IMG/VR virus record: IMGVR_UViG_3300032069_000061
Coordinates: 1 to 20,112 of that record
Source of the DNA: a virus
Length of the DNA stretch: 20,112 nucleotides
Reading direction: 5' to 3' (one strand)
Numbering within the stretch: the stretch's first letter is position 1; the number at the start of each line of letters is the position of its first letter. Of this stretch, positions 1 to 8,329 are shown piece by piece. The position numbers and the translations under genes were made by a program. The notes beneath the pieces were generated by a model. The model saw only the letters and a list, made by a program, of their open reading frames with translations. It did no database searches and was not told where the DNA came from.

Positions 1-3000
1 CGTTTAATCCCATTATGTATGTAACCATAAGCATTTACTAATGCTTTAGCTGATTCAGGCGCATTCCACGGAGCACCGAATACATCAACTAGTTTCTGAT
101 AAACCTTTGGATGTGCCATAAGCCCCTTCACACTGAGTACTGGCACATCACCATGTCTCTCCCAACTTAGATACTTTAATCCAGGAATCCCGTCAACCCG
201 AACATAACCTGCTCCACCTTTTGGAGCATTTTCTACAGTTGTTAATAGAGGATAAAAATTAGACTCAGGAAATCGCAAATGACTTAATGTTGTTACTAGA
301 TCTTTGTTCGCCATCGCCTTATAAACTTGATTGATTTCCATAGTAGCTGCATAGCGCAAATCATACAGAGGTTCAGAATTTAAAATTCTTATTAAAGCAG
401 GATGAATTCCAAGTGTTTTAACTTCTGTCTCGCTCATTTCCATAAGTTTAGTCGGGGTCAAACCCATTCTTACCACAACATCAAGTGCTTCATCTCTAGC
501 TGCTTCCGCTTCAGTCATAGAACCGAATTGACCCTCAAGAATAGTCTTTGGGACGATACCGGCTCGACCACCCTGAGGATTAACATAAGCACCAACTCTT
601 GCCCAGGCTTTGTACATTTGAGGAATACGAACTTTGTCTATGTCCTCCTGAGCATAACCCATTTGTTTCATCATGTCATTAGTTTCTTCCTTTACTCTTT
701 GCCAGATATCCAATGCTTGCTTTTGCGTATCAGTAAATGTACCCGGCATCTTTTTACCAGATTCGATTAGTTGAATTAATTCTTTATTATGAGTTTCGGT
801 TAAACCTAAAGCAGCAAATTCATCAGCGTATTGTTTTCCTAAATATGCTCCATATTCATATCGTCCATGCCAGATTGAAAATGCCGCATCCATACCAACA
901 TCTAATGATTCAATAGGCTGACTAAGAATATGAACTGCCTTCCAAAGTTCCTGAATAAGAACCTTTGGCGGTGAAGAGGTAACAATCGCTTTATAGCCAC
1001 GATCTGAAAGTTGCTTTCTCAAGGAACTTGCGATTGCATCCGCTTCTTCCTGTGATGCAAACATATTCGGATTAACTTCAATTCTAGAAATTCGAGACAC
1101 CGGAATGTCCTGCGGAATGGCAACCACATTGGATACAGGGCCATATGTTGCATTAGCTTCTTTGAACGCCCAATCCTTATCCACAACATAAGTAATTCCG
1201 CCATCTGGTTCAACCTCTAATAACGGATTCTCTATTGTTCTTGCATATGCTTGAATTTGGACAGTGGGAATTTTAGGTCTATCAAATGGAGTTTGATAAA
1301 TCTCTGGAATTTCCATTAAGAACCTATTAAATACTGGAACTTGAGCAATCTTTTTTTCTAAATCAGCAATTAAAACTCCAGCCTGTTGTTCAGCTTGATT
1401 AGGCGTCATCATATCTGGACGTCGTAAAAAGTTAATCAAACGCATCTCATCAGAGGAGAAGAATCGTTGATTATCTAACAACAACCGATAAAATTCAGCA
1501 CCAGAAGTAGTTGCTGCTGCACTACTCGCCTGATATCGTGCTAACTCACGTCTAGCATTTGCATCAACTTTCCTTGCTGCTATTCTTTCCTCAGATGTAC
1601 CTATGCGCAAAGCAATTTTCAATTTTGCTTTAGCCTGATCTACCGCATCTCTTATTGCAATAAATTCTTGATCGCCTTTCCCGATAATTCTGTCAACTAA
1701 CCATCCCCCACGATAAATAGCTTCTCTCTTACCGGCTGCAACGACGGATTGGGGCTGGGGGAGAGCCTTGATAGACCCGGTGCCAATAATCGAGCGCGCA
1801 ACTTCTTCATCTTTAACTGAATAAAATAATGATCCCTGCAGATATTGCTTAGTAGCCTGCAAATTTTCTGTAGTTAGACCCATCTGTGTTTCAATGAACT
1901 GAATAAGAGTTTTTCTCTGATTATCACTTAGGAAATAAGCACCTGCTGTGCCCATTTCTTTCCCAACGATTGCTCTAGAAAGTGCAGTTACTGTTTCTGG
2001 TTCAATATCCGGATGAGCGGATAGAATTTTGCCAACTCCGTTAATTATATCCCTTGATCGGAGAGTTCCACCTACACTTCTTAAATATTCACCTATTGAA
2101 GTCGCAAGATCAACCATTACATCAAGGTTGATATTTCTCCCCAGCCGTCGTGCCGTGTCGGCACGTTCCAATGCAAGTTTCTTCTCAGCAAGAGCAGTCT
2201 GTAACTTGAGAACTCGATTCTCCGCAATTTCGAGATGGTCATAATTAAAGTTTGCCTGTTTTAATTCTTTAGTAGCTGCTATAATTGCTTTTTGATTTTC
2301 TTTAACTGTTGCATTGATTGAATCAATCTCGGAAGAAACTCGTCTATGATTAAGAACCGCATCTGTTACAGACTTAGAGACTTCCGGACTAACTATGGAA
2401 TCCAATTCAGCTTTTGTTTCAGTAGACAAAACGTTTGAATTCATTATTAGCCAACTAAGAACTTTTTGTCTACCTGAACCAGAAAGTTTTAGCAAATCCA
2501 ATCCGGCGTTTTCTGCTGTCTTTGGAACTCTAGCACCTTCAAAAATTACTTCTCGTTCTGATGGACCTACCACAGACCACATCTTTCGTAGATCTTCGTC
2601 AAGATATCCAGTTTTGCCTACAGTTGGAATTTGTATAAAAGCCTTTTTACTTTGGTCCATTGCAGCGTCAGCATCATTTTTTAGTTCCGTACTTCTTTTA
2701 TCAATCCAAGAAGAAAGTTCACTTTGAGAAAGACTTATTTCCTGCTTAAGATCAGACCGTCTTTTTACAATATCTGCGACTTCAGATTGATGCTTCTGAG
2801 CAGCTGCAAGTTCGGCTTCCGTAGATCGAACATCAACTACTCGCATTTGATATTCATTAAGAGCTAGCGGACCACCTTTTGTCACAACTGCTGCAGCAGT
2901 CTTTTCTGCTACTTCTAATTTAGATTCAAGTTCAGTTATGGATGCTTTAATTGGATTTAATCGTTCTTGCGCAATTTTTATGGCTGACTCGTCCTTAGCA

Positions 3001-5081
3001 ATTGTTGCTGTTTTGATTTCTCGTCCAATTAAAACAGCATTTTTCTTTGCAGTTCGTAGTTGCGCTCTAAGACTAAGAACCAATTTCTGTCCTGTGTCGG
3101 CAGCATCTTTTAGAATTGCACCACTTTTTAGGACAATTAATTGGTTTTCATAAGCATCACCTTCACTATATCGTTTATTGCTATATCTTTCAGCAATGTT
3201 GGCAATTTCAGATGGCTTAACCTCAAATGCTTTGTTGTAACCATCCCAAAATATAACTTTGGCATCTGTAGTAAGTTCGATACGAACAAGTTCACGGCCT
3301 CCAAATTCGTTAGGTAACCACTGTTGCCAGTCACGTGCAGCTAGTTCAGATGGAGCGGCATAGAATGCTCCATCACGAAATGCGGATTGTATGATTGCCG
3401 GTAGAGCTTGACGAGCCGGATGAGTACCACCTTCAAGAGGATTAGGACGTATTTCGCCAACTCGCCAAACATAAATTCCAGTAGTTGGACTAATTCCTTT
3501 TGTCTGCCATTGTACTAGTTCAGTATTTAGTTCGGTTTGAAATTGACCTAAACGACTTAATTCTTCTCTGGCAAGCCATTCTTGCTTTTCGTCACCTGTA
3601 CTAACAAATGATTTAACAGCACGGGTTGCTTGAATAATTTGCTTTTTGACTGATCGAATTTGTTTATTTAAGCCAACAATCGTTCCTTTTGCTACATCCT
3701 CTTCAGTTGTTGCCAACACTTTATCAGGTAGAACTTTAGTTAGTAAAGTTGGTGCTTGTTTTCTAAAAATTCCGACAATTCGATCAACTGGATTGGTCGA
3801 TTCTAGCGGAGCTTCACTAAGAACTGCTCTTGCAATAGTAGCAATCGATCCCTTTTTATCTACTTGAACTGCAGAACTGTTTTTTAAATAACTAACAATG
3901 GCCTGTCGTTGTGGAACACCAGTTTGACGAGCTTTAAGCATTGCACCACGAAGACCTTGAACCTCATTAGTCTGATGTAAAGGATCAGTGAAGTTCATTC
4001 TACCATCATTAGCCATTCTCAAAAAGACTGAATTCAATTGAGCCGCATGAGTTTCTTGTCCTACCGGAATTAAAACTGAGGTACTAGTTAGTTTCTCCCA
4101 GACCTTCCTTATTGGATCATTTCTAGGAACGTCATTTTCTTTCATATAGTTTAAAATTACATCTTGAAGTTCACCAGATTCTTCCTCACTAAAATTTCCA
4201 ATTGGAAAACCAGTAGGAGATTCTGATGCTTGAACAAGTTTAGTAATTAAACTAATTCTTGCAGGATTAAATTCTTGTTCTGTAATTGGGAAAGCAACAG
4301 GTCCTGTAGAGGTGTTCGTTACCTTAGCGAATCGACCGGACATCCACTTCCATAGTTTGGCAGTGGGCGCATATTTGCGAATTCCTGCCGCACCAAGATG
4401 TGTTACTACAGGAATTGCTGCCCAGGTAGCAGTTTCGAATCCAGCTTCCCAAAGTCGTTGTCTGAAGGTTGTAGGTTTATCCGTTGTTCTGAATATCCCA
4501 GCAGCAGAATAGGCACCACCACCAATTGTGTTAACTGCAAGAGAACGCAAAAATGGGTTTGCTCGCAACCCAATTTGCTCAACAGCAGGAAGAATTGCAC
4601 GAGAGCCGAGTCCAACACGAGCAGCACCTAGAGCAACTCTCTCTCCAGCCACGGCTCGAATAGCACCACTCAACATTCTACTTCCAACAACTGCTTCTGC
4701 ACCACCAAATGTGGCGACGACTGGAAGCATCGCGCCACCAAATTCTCCAATGCCACCAACAATTCGATCTAGACGACCTTCTTTACCGATCTCATAATAT
4801 AGGTTTTCTTTGTTGCGCCAAACATAAGGTGGTTTAGTACTAACCTGGAAAAGTGGACGATAAGTGGACTTCCTATTTGGATCAAACGCCATTCCAGCAG
4901 TTAGACCATGAAGGACATGTGCTCCGAGATGGACCCAGGTACGTTGCAAAGAAGGAGTCGTAAGATCTATTGCGTTTGGGTCACTTTGCATTACTGACAG
5001 ATAATCAATTTCATCATCCTTAGAGGCAAGGATGCCCCCATCACTAGAATCTTGCATTATTGAAAGATAATCAAAGCTCAT
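1..5081 (-). CDS. Giant internal virion / ejection-type protein, N-terminal ~1,693 aa, runs off left edge
   Basis: The frame opens with ATG at 5081 directly after the TAA of the upstream gene, with GAGG seven bases before the start, and has no stop down to base 1, so at least 1,693 residues are encoded and the C-terminus lies outside the window. Residues 1-40 hold two copies of a DYLS(I/V)MQ peptide. Residues ~100-260 are Gly/Ala-rich amphipathic stretches typical of phage internal virion proteins. Residues ~535-650 and ~1270-1365 resemble ADP-ribosyltransferase-like folds (inference). Long Glu/Lys/Ala/Gln-rich coiled coils lie around 660-720, 740-780 and 910-975. The last part, including LMAHPKVYQKL near 1660, recalls domains of large phage polyvalent/ejection proteins. 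No signal peptide, RNA polymerase motif or peptidoglycan hydrolase motif was seen. Its place at the end of the structural cluster, after two other internal-type proteins, supports a role in the virion and probably injection with the DNA. Exact function is unknown. Confidence 0.85.
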   Translation of the reverse strand, partial: MSFDYLSIMQDSSDGGILASKDDEIDYLSVMQSDPNAIDLTTPSLQRTWVHLGAHVLHGLTAGMAFDPNRKSTYRPLFQVSTKPPYVWRNKENLYYEIGKEGRLDRIVGGIGEFGGAMLPVVATFGGAEAVVGSRMLSGAIRAVAGERVALGAARVGLGSRAILPAVEQIGLRANPFLRSLAVNTIGGGAYSAAGIFRTTDKPTTFRQRLWEAGFETATWAAIPVVTHLGAAGIRKYAPTAKLWKWMSGRFAKVTNTSTGPVAFPITEQEFNPARISLITKLVQASESPTGFPIGNFSEEESGELQDVILNYMKENDVPRNDPIRKVWEKLTSTSVLIPVGQETHAAQLNSVFLRMANDGRMNFTDPLHQTNEVQGLRGAMLKARQTGVPQRQAIVSYLKNSSAVQVDKKGSIATIARAVLSEAPLESTNPVDRIVGIFRKQAPTLLTKVLPDKVLATTEEDVAKGTIVGLNKQIRSVKKQIIQATRAVKSFVSTGDEKQEWLAREELSRLGQFQTELNTELVQWQTKGISPTTGIYVWRVGEIRPNPLEGGTHPARQALPAIIQSAFRDGAFYAAPSELAARDWQQWLPNEFGGRELVRIELTTDAKVIFWDGYNKAFEVKPSEIANIAERYSNKRYSEGDAYENQLIVLKSGAILKDAADTGQKLVLSLRAQLRTAKKNAVLIGREIKTATIAKDESAIKIAQERLNPIKASITELESKLEVAEKTAAAVVTKGGPLALNEYQMRVVDVRSTEAELAAAQKHQSEVADIVKRRSDLKQEISLSQSELSSWIDKRSTELKNDADAAMDQSKKAFIQIPTVGKTGYLDEDLRKMWSVVGPSEREVIFEGARVPKTAENAGLDLLKLSGSGRQKVLSWLIMNSNVLSTETKAELDSIVSPEVSKSVTDAVLNHRRVSSEIDSINATVKENQKAIIAATKELKQANFNYDHLEIAENRVLKLQTALAEKKLALERADTARRLGRNINLDVMVDLATSIGEYLRSVGGTLRSRDIINGVGKILSAHPDIEPETVTALSRAIVGKEMGTAGAYFLSDNQRKTLIQFIETQMGLTTENLQATKQYLQGSLFYSVKDEEVARSIIGTGSIKALPQPQSVVAAGKREAIYRGGWLVDRIIGKGDQEFIAIRDAVDQAKAKLKIALRIGTSEERIAARKVDANARRELARYQASSAAATTSGAEFYRLLLDNQRFFSSDEMRLINFLRRPDMMTPNQAEQQAGVLIADLEKKIAQVPVFNRFLMEIPEIYQTPFDRPKIPTVQIQAYARTIENPLLEVEPDGGITYVVDKDWAFKEANATYGPVSNVVAIPQDIPVSRISRIEVNPNMFASQEEADAIASSLRKQLSDRGYKAIVTSSPPKVLIQELWKAVHILSQPIESLDVGMDAAFSIWHGRYEYGAYLGKQYADEFAALGLTETHNKELIQLIESGKKMPGTFTDTQKQALDIWQRVKEETNDMMKQMGYAQEDIDKVRIPQMYKAWARVGAYVNPQGGRAGIVPKTILEGQFGSMTEAEAARDEALDVVVRMGLTPTKLMEMSETEVKTLGIHPALIRILNSEPLYDLRYAATMEINQVYKAMANKDLVTTLSHLRFPESNFYPLLTTVENAPKGGAGYVRVDGIPGLKYLSWERHGDVPVLSVKGLMAHPKVYQKLVDVFGAPWNAPESAKALVNAYGYIHNGIK
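4986..5074 (-). repeat. Imperfect 23-bp direct repeat at the start of the giant gene
   Basis: Bases 4986-5008 and 5052-5074 match at 21 of 23 positions and lie in the same frame, 66 bases apart. They encode the paired DYLSIMQ and DYLSVMQ peptides near residues 4-10 and 26-32 of the giant protein. This is a short in-frame duplication rather than a separate element. Confidence 0.85.
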
Positions 5082-6602
5082 TTAAAATCCTCGACCTACA
5101 TTGCCACCACCCCAACCTGAAACAGACGGCCCCTGCTGTTTACTATATCTTTCTGTAAACTCCTGTGGAGACATTGGTTTAGTCGCACCTGATTTTATTC
5201 TTTGCCCATAATTTCTAACACCAGTCGCAACAAGTTTGCTCAACTCTGGTTCAGCATAACCCTTACTCCCAAAATATGCTCTTAATAATGGTTCAGATTG
5301 AGTATATGGCGCTCTTTTGATAACTAATAGATTCACACCTTCCTCAATCATACTTGCTGGTCCACCGAGATTCAACGATAGAAATGATTTAGGTAACGGA
5401 CCTTTAATCACTGAACCTACAGTAGCAGAAGTTATAACCCCACGTATACCTTCCCATTGAGCTATGGAATCATCCATAGCCCTTACCTCTGCTATTGAAT
5501 AGGTCTTTACTGCTTCGCTAGGATCTAAAATATTTTGATAAATATAATTTTTAATTCCTTTTTTAGGATCGTTTGGATCATTAGGTTGTGGCTGTAAGTG
5601 ATCTCTAACTGATCGTAAATCTGTAAGTTCTTCTTGTACAGCTCCTTGCGCACGAGTTAAGTTAAGTGTACTAGCATTCTGACCACGAGCCAGCAAATTA
5701 GCTGCATGTTCTGCTGCTGCAAGACCAACTTGTCTTTCTTTTAGTGCCAATTCTTTGTAGGCCAATGTAATTTCTTCTACTTTAAATCGAATCATTTGAT
5801 TCTGGTAGCCACCTGGACTTTTTTCTATTGCAATAAAATCTTCTTTAGTAAAACCTTTCTTAGGATCAAATCCAGGTATCATAGCAGCTGCTTCTTGTAA
5901 GCCCATTCCAATTTTAGCCATGATCCTATTCATTTCAGGTGTTTGATATCCATTATTATAATCTGCATACATTCGACTCATGCTATTAAGTATATCAGCA
6001 TGCAGGGATAAATCACCCTGTCTTATCTTCGCATCACCTTCTTTTATCATCTGGGTTAATTGTCTCTCATTTAGATCATGAGTTTCTTGAAATTCTTTAC
6101 TTGCTTGAAACTGATTTGCATCCATCAACAATCCTAATTGAGTCTTTGCTGCTACATTCCTTTGTTCAGGAGTGTCCAACATAGCAACAGTCCATGGTGC
6201 GCCAACTTTATTTTGATACCATTGCTCAGCATAAATTGGATCTTTTCCCATTCTTTCGAGAACTTTACTACCAGCAACAACATCTTGTTGTTCTTGTGTA
6301 AAAATTTCACCAGACGGTGGAGTTACACCAACATCTTGGAATGCTGGTCGATTTGTTGCTATTGCTGCTGGGCCAGCCGGTAATCCTGCCAATTGAGCAG
6401 TAGTCACTACGTCCGCTAATTTCTGTCTTTTCTTCTTTTCAGCAGCTACCTTCATAGCAGTAATAGCGCCAAGAAGTCGATAACCAAAATCCTGAACGCC
6501 GGATAGTCGCCCTCTAGGAACATGATATTCCTGAGATGTCTGCGGAGCCGCGCCCAAAATCATCTGAGCAGTTTCAAGATCACCGAGTAAAGGATTTGTC
6601 AT
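5082..6602 (-). CDS. Internal virion-like protein, 506 aa, function unknown
   Basis: ATG start with AAGGAG six bases upstream; the gene ends one base before the ATG of the giant protein, so the two are probably translated together. I do not recognise a named domain. The protein is mostly helical: an N-terminal stretch with a basic KKKRQK run near residues 56-61, a long charged helical middle (~150-330) with coiled-coil character, and a C-terminal Gly/Ser-rich tail ending in a GWGGGNVGRGF sequence. There is no signal peptide and no clear membrane helix. Size, composition and position between another Gly/Ala-rich protein and the giant protein fit an internal core or ejection protein of a podovirus, as in the gp14/gp15/gp16 arrangement of T7, but this is by analogy of order and not by sequence match. 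Confidence 0.75.
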   Translation of the reverse strand: MTNPLLGDLETAQMILGAAPQTSQEYHVPRGRLSGVQDFGYRLLGAITAMKVAAEKKKRQKLADVVTTAQLAGLPAGPAAIATNRPAFQDVGVTPPSGEIFTQEQQDVVAGSKVLERMGKDPIYAEQWYQNKVGAPWTVAMLDTPEQRNVAAKTQLGLLMDANQFQASKEFQETHDLNERQLTQMIKEGDAKIRQGDLSLHADILNSMSRMYADYNNGYQTPEMNRIMAKIGMGLQEAAAMIPGFDPKKGFTKEDFIAIEKSPGGYQNQMIRFKVEEITLAYKELALKERQVGLAAAEHAANLLARGQNASTLNLTRAQGAVQEELTDLRSVRDHLQPQPNDPNDPKKGIKNYIYQNILDPSEAVKTYSIAEVRAMDDSIAQWEGIRGVITSATVGSVIKGPLPKSFLSLNLGGPASMIEEGVNLLVIKRAPYTQSEPLLRAYFGSKGYAEPELSKLVATGVRNYGQRIKSGATKPMSPQEFTERYSKQQGPSVSGWGGGNVGRGF

Positions 6603-6612
6603 TTAAGACTCC

Positions 6613-7617
6613 TTATGCAAGACCTGCCATATAATCTGCATTTCCAAAAAGTGTTCCTGCACCCGCTGCTGCGCCCCCACTACCCGCCATAAGAAGATAT
6701 GGAAGAAGAGTTTCTAATAGTCCTGTAGTCTTACCATAAGTTGGTTGATAAGAAGTCGTCGTTGGCGAACCGGCACCAGTACCCATAATTTGCATCAAAA
6801 TATTAATTAGATCTTTATTCCTAGGGTCAATTGTACTTTGCGATTGACCAAAATTCTGAAGTGCGGATGCGATCATAAGTGGATATTGAGAGATCGTCGG
6901 AGCTAAACCAACTCCTATTTGGCCCATAGTTTCGGCCATACGCTGTACAACGTCTGTTGCAGCTTCCTTTTGCATCGCTGCACCACGAACAGATTGCCCG
7001 AGACCCTTTCCTACGAATTCATTACCAATCCCACTCACAACAGGTCTATAGGCTCGTTCTGCTCCGCCCATAACTGTCCCAACTAAATCACTAAAAGCCT
7101 TCATTGCTGGCGAAGCGCCAAGTGCTAAGGGAGTAAACCAATCATTCCCCCCAGATGTGGTGGTGGTAGTCGTTTCACCAGTTGTTCCAGTTGCCGTAGT
7201 TGGGACTGTTTTATGCTTTCCACCCATCATCTGGGATAGCCAATTGTTTTCTCCACCCTTTCCACCCATTATCTGGGACAACCAATTAGTAGTCCATTTA
7301 GCACCGGCCGGGGGCTGGGAGGGAGTACCCGTGGTTTTTGTGGTGGTTGTAGTACCTTGTTTCTGCCCAGAAAGAAATTGTGCTACAAAATCTTGTGGTA
7401 GAAGTCCTAGTAAAACATCTCCTGCAAGAGTATTAAATGGGGAACCACCTCCTCCCAGCCCTCCCGCTGCTGCCATTGCAGGATTAATTAGCTTGAAAAG
7501 GTCTTGCAACGCCTGTTCCAAGTAATTCCCTGGGAGTCGATAACCAGGTGTGGTTGTGGTTACGGGTGCTTCAGCTTTCTTTTCACCACCAAATAGAAAA
7601 TCGAAGATGCCGCCCAT
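6613..7617 (-). CDS. Gly/Ala/Thr-rich virion protein, candidate ejection protein, 334 aa
   Basis: ATG overlaps the stop of the acetyltransferase gene by one base (TAATG), with GGAG about nine bases before it. The protein starts MGGIFDFLFGG, then has Thr runs (residues ~18-21, ~90-96, ~150-157), a Gly-rich patch and two copies of an NWLSQ(I/M)MGGK unit at about 110-137. The C-terminal half is an Ala/Gly/Met-rich helical region (~165-260) and ends in a hydrophobic Gly/Ala stretch near 300-325 that could insert in a membrane. No enzyme motif is visible. Such low-complexity, small-residue-rich proteins beside other internal proteins are common in podovirus ejection modules and could form part of a trans-envelope channel; this role is inferred from composition and context only. 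Confidence 0.75.
   Translation of the reverse strand: MGGIFDFLFGGEKKAEAPVTTTTPGYRLPGNYLEQALQDLFKLINPAMAAAGGLGGGGSPFNTLAGDVLLGLLPQDFVAQFLSGQKQGTTTTTKTTGTPSQPPAGAKWTTNWLSQIMGGKGGENNWLSQMMGGKHKTVPTTATGTTGETTTTTTSGGNDWFTPLALGASPAMKAFSDLVGTVMGGAERAYRPVVSGIGNEFVGKGLGQSVRGAAMQKEAATDVVQRMAETMGQIGVGLAPTISQYPLMIASALQNFGQSQSTIDPRNKDLINILMQIMGTGAGSPTTTSYQPTYGKTTGLLETLLPYLLMAGSGGAAAGAGTLFGNADYMAGLA
7220..7287 (-). repeat. In-frame 26-bp direct repeat, 42-base period
   Basis: Bases 7220-7245 and 7262-7287 match at 23 of 26 positions. The period of 42 bases (14 codons) keeps frame and encodes the repeated NWLSQ(I/M)MGGK unit of the Gly/Thr-rich protein. Threonine-coding triplet runs (GTG-rich on the plus strand, around 7155-7200 and 7330-7350) flank it, so the whole stretch is low complexity and may vary in copy number. 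Confidence 0.85.
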
Positions 7618-8048
7618 TATAGATCTCTCCTTACAACAACTCCATTTGGTCTAAAACCGTACTTGCCATAGATTCCTTTAAGCTTACTATTGGGCGCAAC
7701 TACTGCTGTAATATGATGAACAAGACGTGCATTACAAATTTTTACCAAAGTATTCATTAGATGGCGGCCACAATTATGATTAATATGTCCTTGTCGAATG
7801 AACATGCTATGAATAAAAGCTGTTTTTCTTCCCAAAGAATCATCATGAAAGAGAATCAATGCAAAACCTACCAAATCACTTTCCGTCGATGGTGCACAAA
7901 CGAGAACTAAACTTCCTTTTGAATCTGCTTCTGCAACTTGGTTCAATAACCATTCTGATGTATATTCAAGAGCAACCTTCTCGACAAATTCATCCACAAG
8001 AGGTTTTAACGAAGGTAAATCTTCAATTGTTGGAATAAAAGTAATCAC
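7617..8048 (-). CDS. GNAT-family N-acetyltransferase, 143 aa
   Basis: The protein has the usual GNAT length and order: an N-terminal strand-helix region, a central strand pair (SLVLVCAP at 46-53 and DLVGFALILFHD at 58-69), the acetyl-CoA-binding region (SMFIRQGHINHNCGRHLM, 81-98) and a C-terminal YGKYGF (127-132), the usual Y-x-x-x-GF end motif. In the pyrophosphate-binding loop only the last glycine of the R/Q-x-x-G-x-G/A signature is kept, so the loop is divergent and activity is not certain. The start is GTG, overlapping the stop of the upstream small membrane gene by four bases (GTGA), and the stop overlaps the next ATG by one base; with only a weak ribosome binding site, translation is probably coupled. 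GNAT genes do occur in phage structural clusters, but the substrate is unknown. Confidence 0.85.
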   Translation of the reverse strand: MITFIPTIEDLPSLKPLVDEFVEKVALEYTSEWLLNQVAEADSKGSLVLVCAPSTESDLVGFALILFHDDSLGRKTAFIHSMFIRQGHINHNCGRHLMNTLVKICNARLVHHITAVVAPNSKLKGIYGKYGFRPNGVVVRRDL

Positions 8049-8329
8049 TTAACTTTCTTAGTTATCAGGTAAGTCACTTGTTCAATAACATGCGGGCCAG
8101 CAATTGCTCCAGTAAGTGCAGTAATTGGACCCTTATCGACTAATATGGCCGCAATGACGCCCAATGCCATACTTCCAATTGTACCTAATCTAAGAATTCT
8201 AGTTTTTTTGTCATATGTTATCAAACAATTAATACCGTGATTCATCAGTAAATCATGGATCAACCCACCAATTATTCCATATAACCAGAATTGGTACAGC
8301 AAGTTAACTAACTGGTGATGCGGGCTCAA
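8045..8329 (-). CDS. Small hydrophobic protein with two or three membrane segments, holin-like candidate
   Basis: About 94 residues from a TTG at 8329, chosen because AGAGG lies nine bases upstream; a TTG at 8368 (107 aa) or one at 8302 (85 aa) are alternatives. Hydrophobic stretches are LLYQFWLYGIIGGLIHDLL, then a loop with a charged KKTR, LGTIGSMALGVIAAILV, and ITALTGAIAGPHVIEQVTYLI, with a basic KKVK end. Glycine-rich membrane helices with a charged tail fit a holin or another small phage membrane protein, but no lysozyme or endolysin is next to it, so lysis is only a suggestion. It overlaps the upstream gene by 26 bases and the acetyltransferase start by four. Confidence 0.65.
   Translation of the reverse strand: MSPHHQLVNLLYQFWLYGIIGGLIHDLLMNHGINCLITYDKKTRILRLGTIGSMALGVIAAILVDKGPITALTGAIAGPHVIEQVTYLITKKVK

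Noticed and set aside
402-4797. Several plus-strand open frames of 60-120 codons opposite the giant gene
   Set aside because: They are scattered, lack ribosome sites and known motifs, and lie fully inside one long coding frame on the other strand; they are shadows.
1-5081. Giant protein as an N4-type virion RNA polymerase
   Set aside because: Considered because of the N4 gp56-like capsid protein, but none of the polymerase motifs is visible in the part present. It cannot be excluded for the part outside the window.
7157-7525. Plus-strand frame starting with a long valine run
   Set aside because: It is the reverse read of the Thr and Gly codon runs of the ejection-type protein, not a gene.
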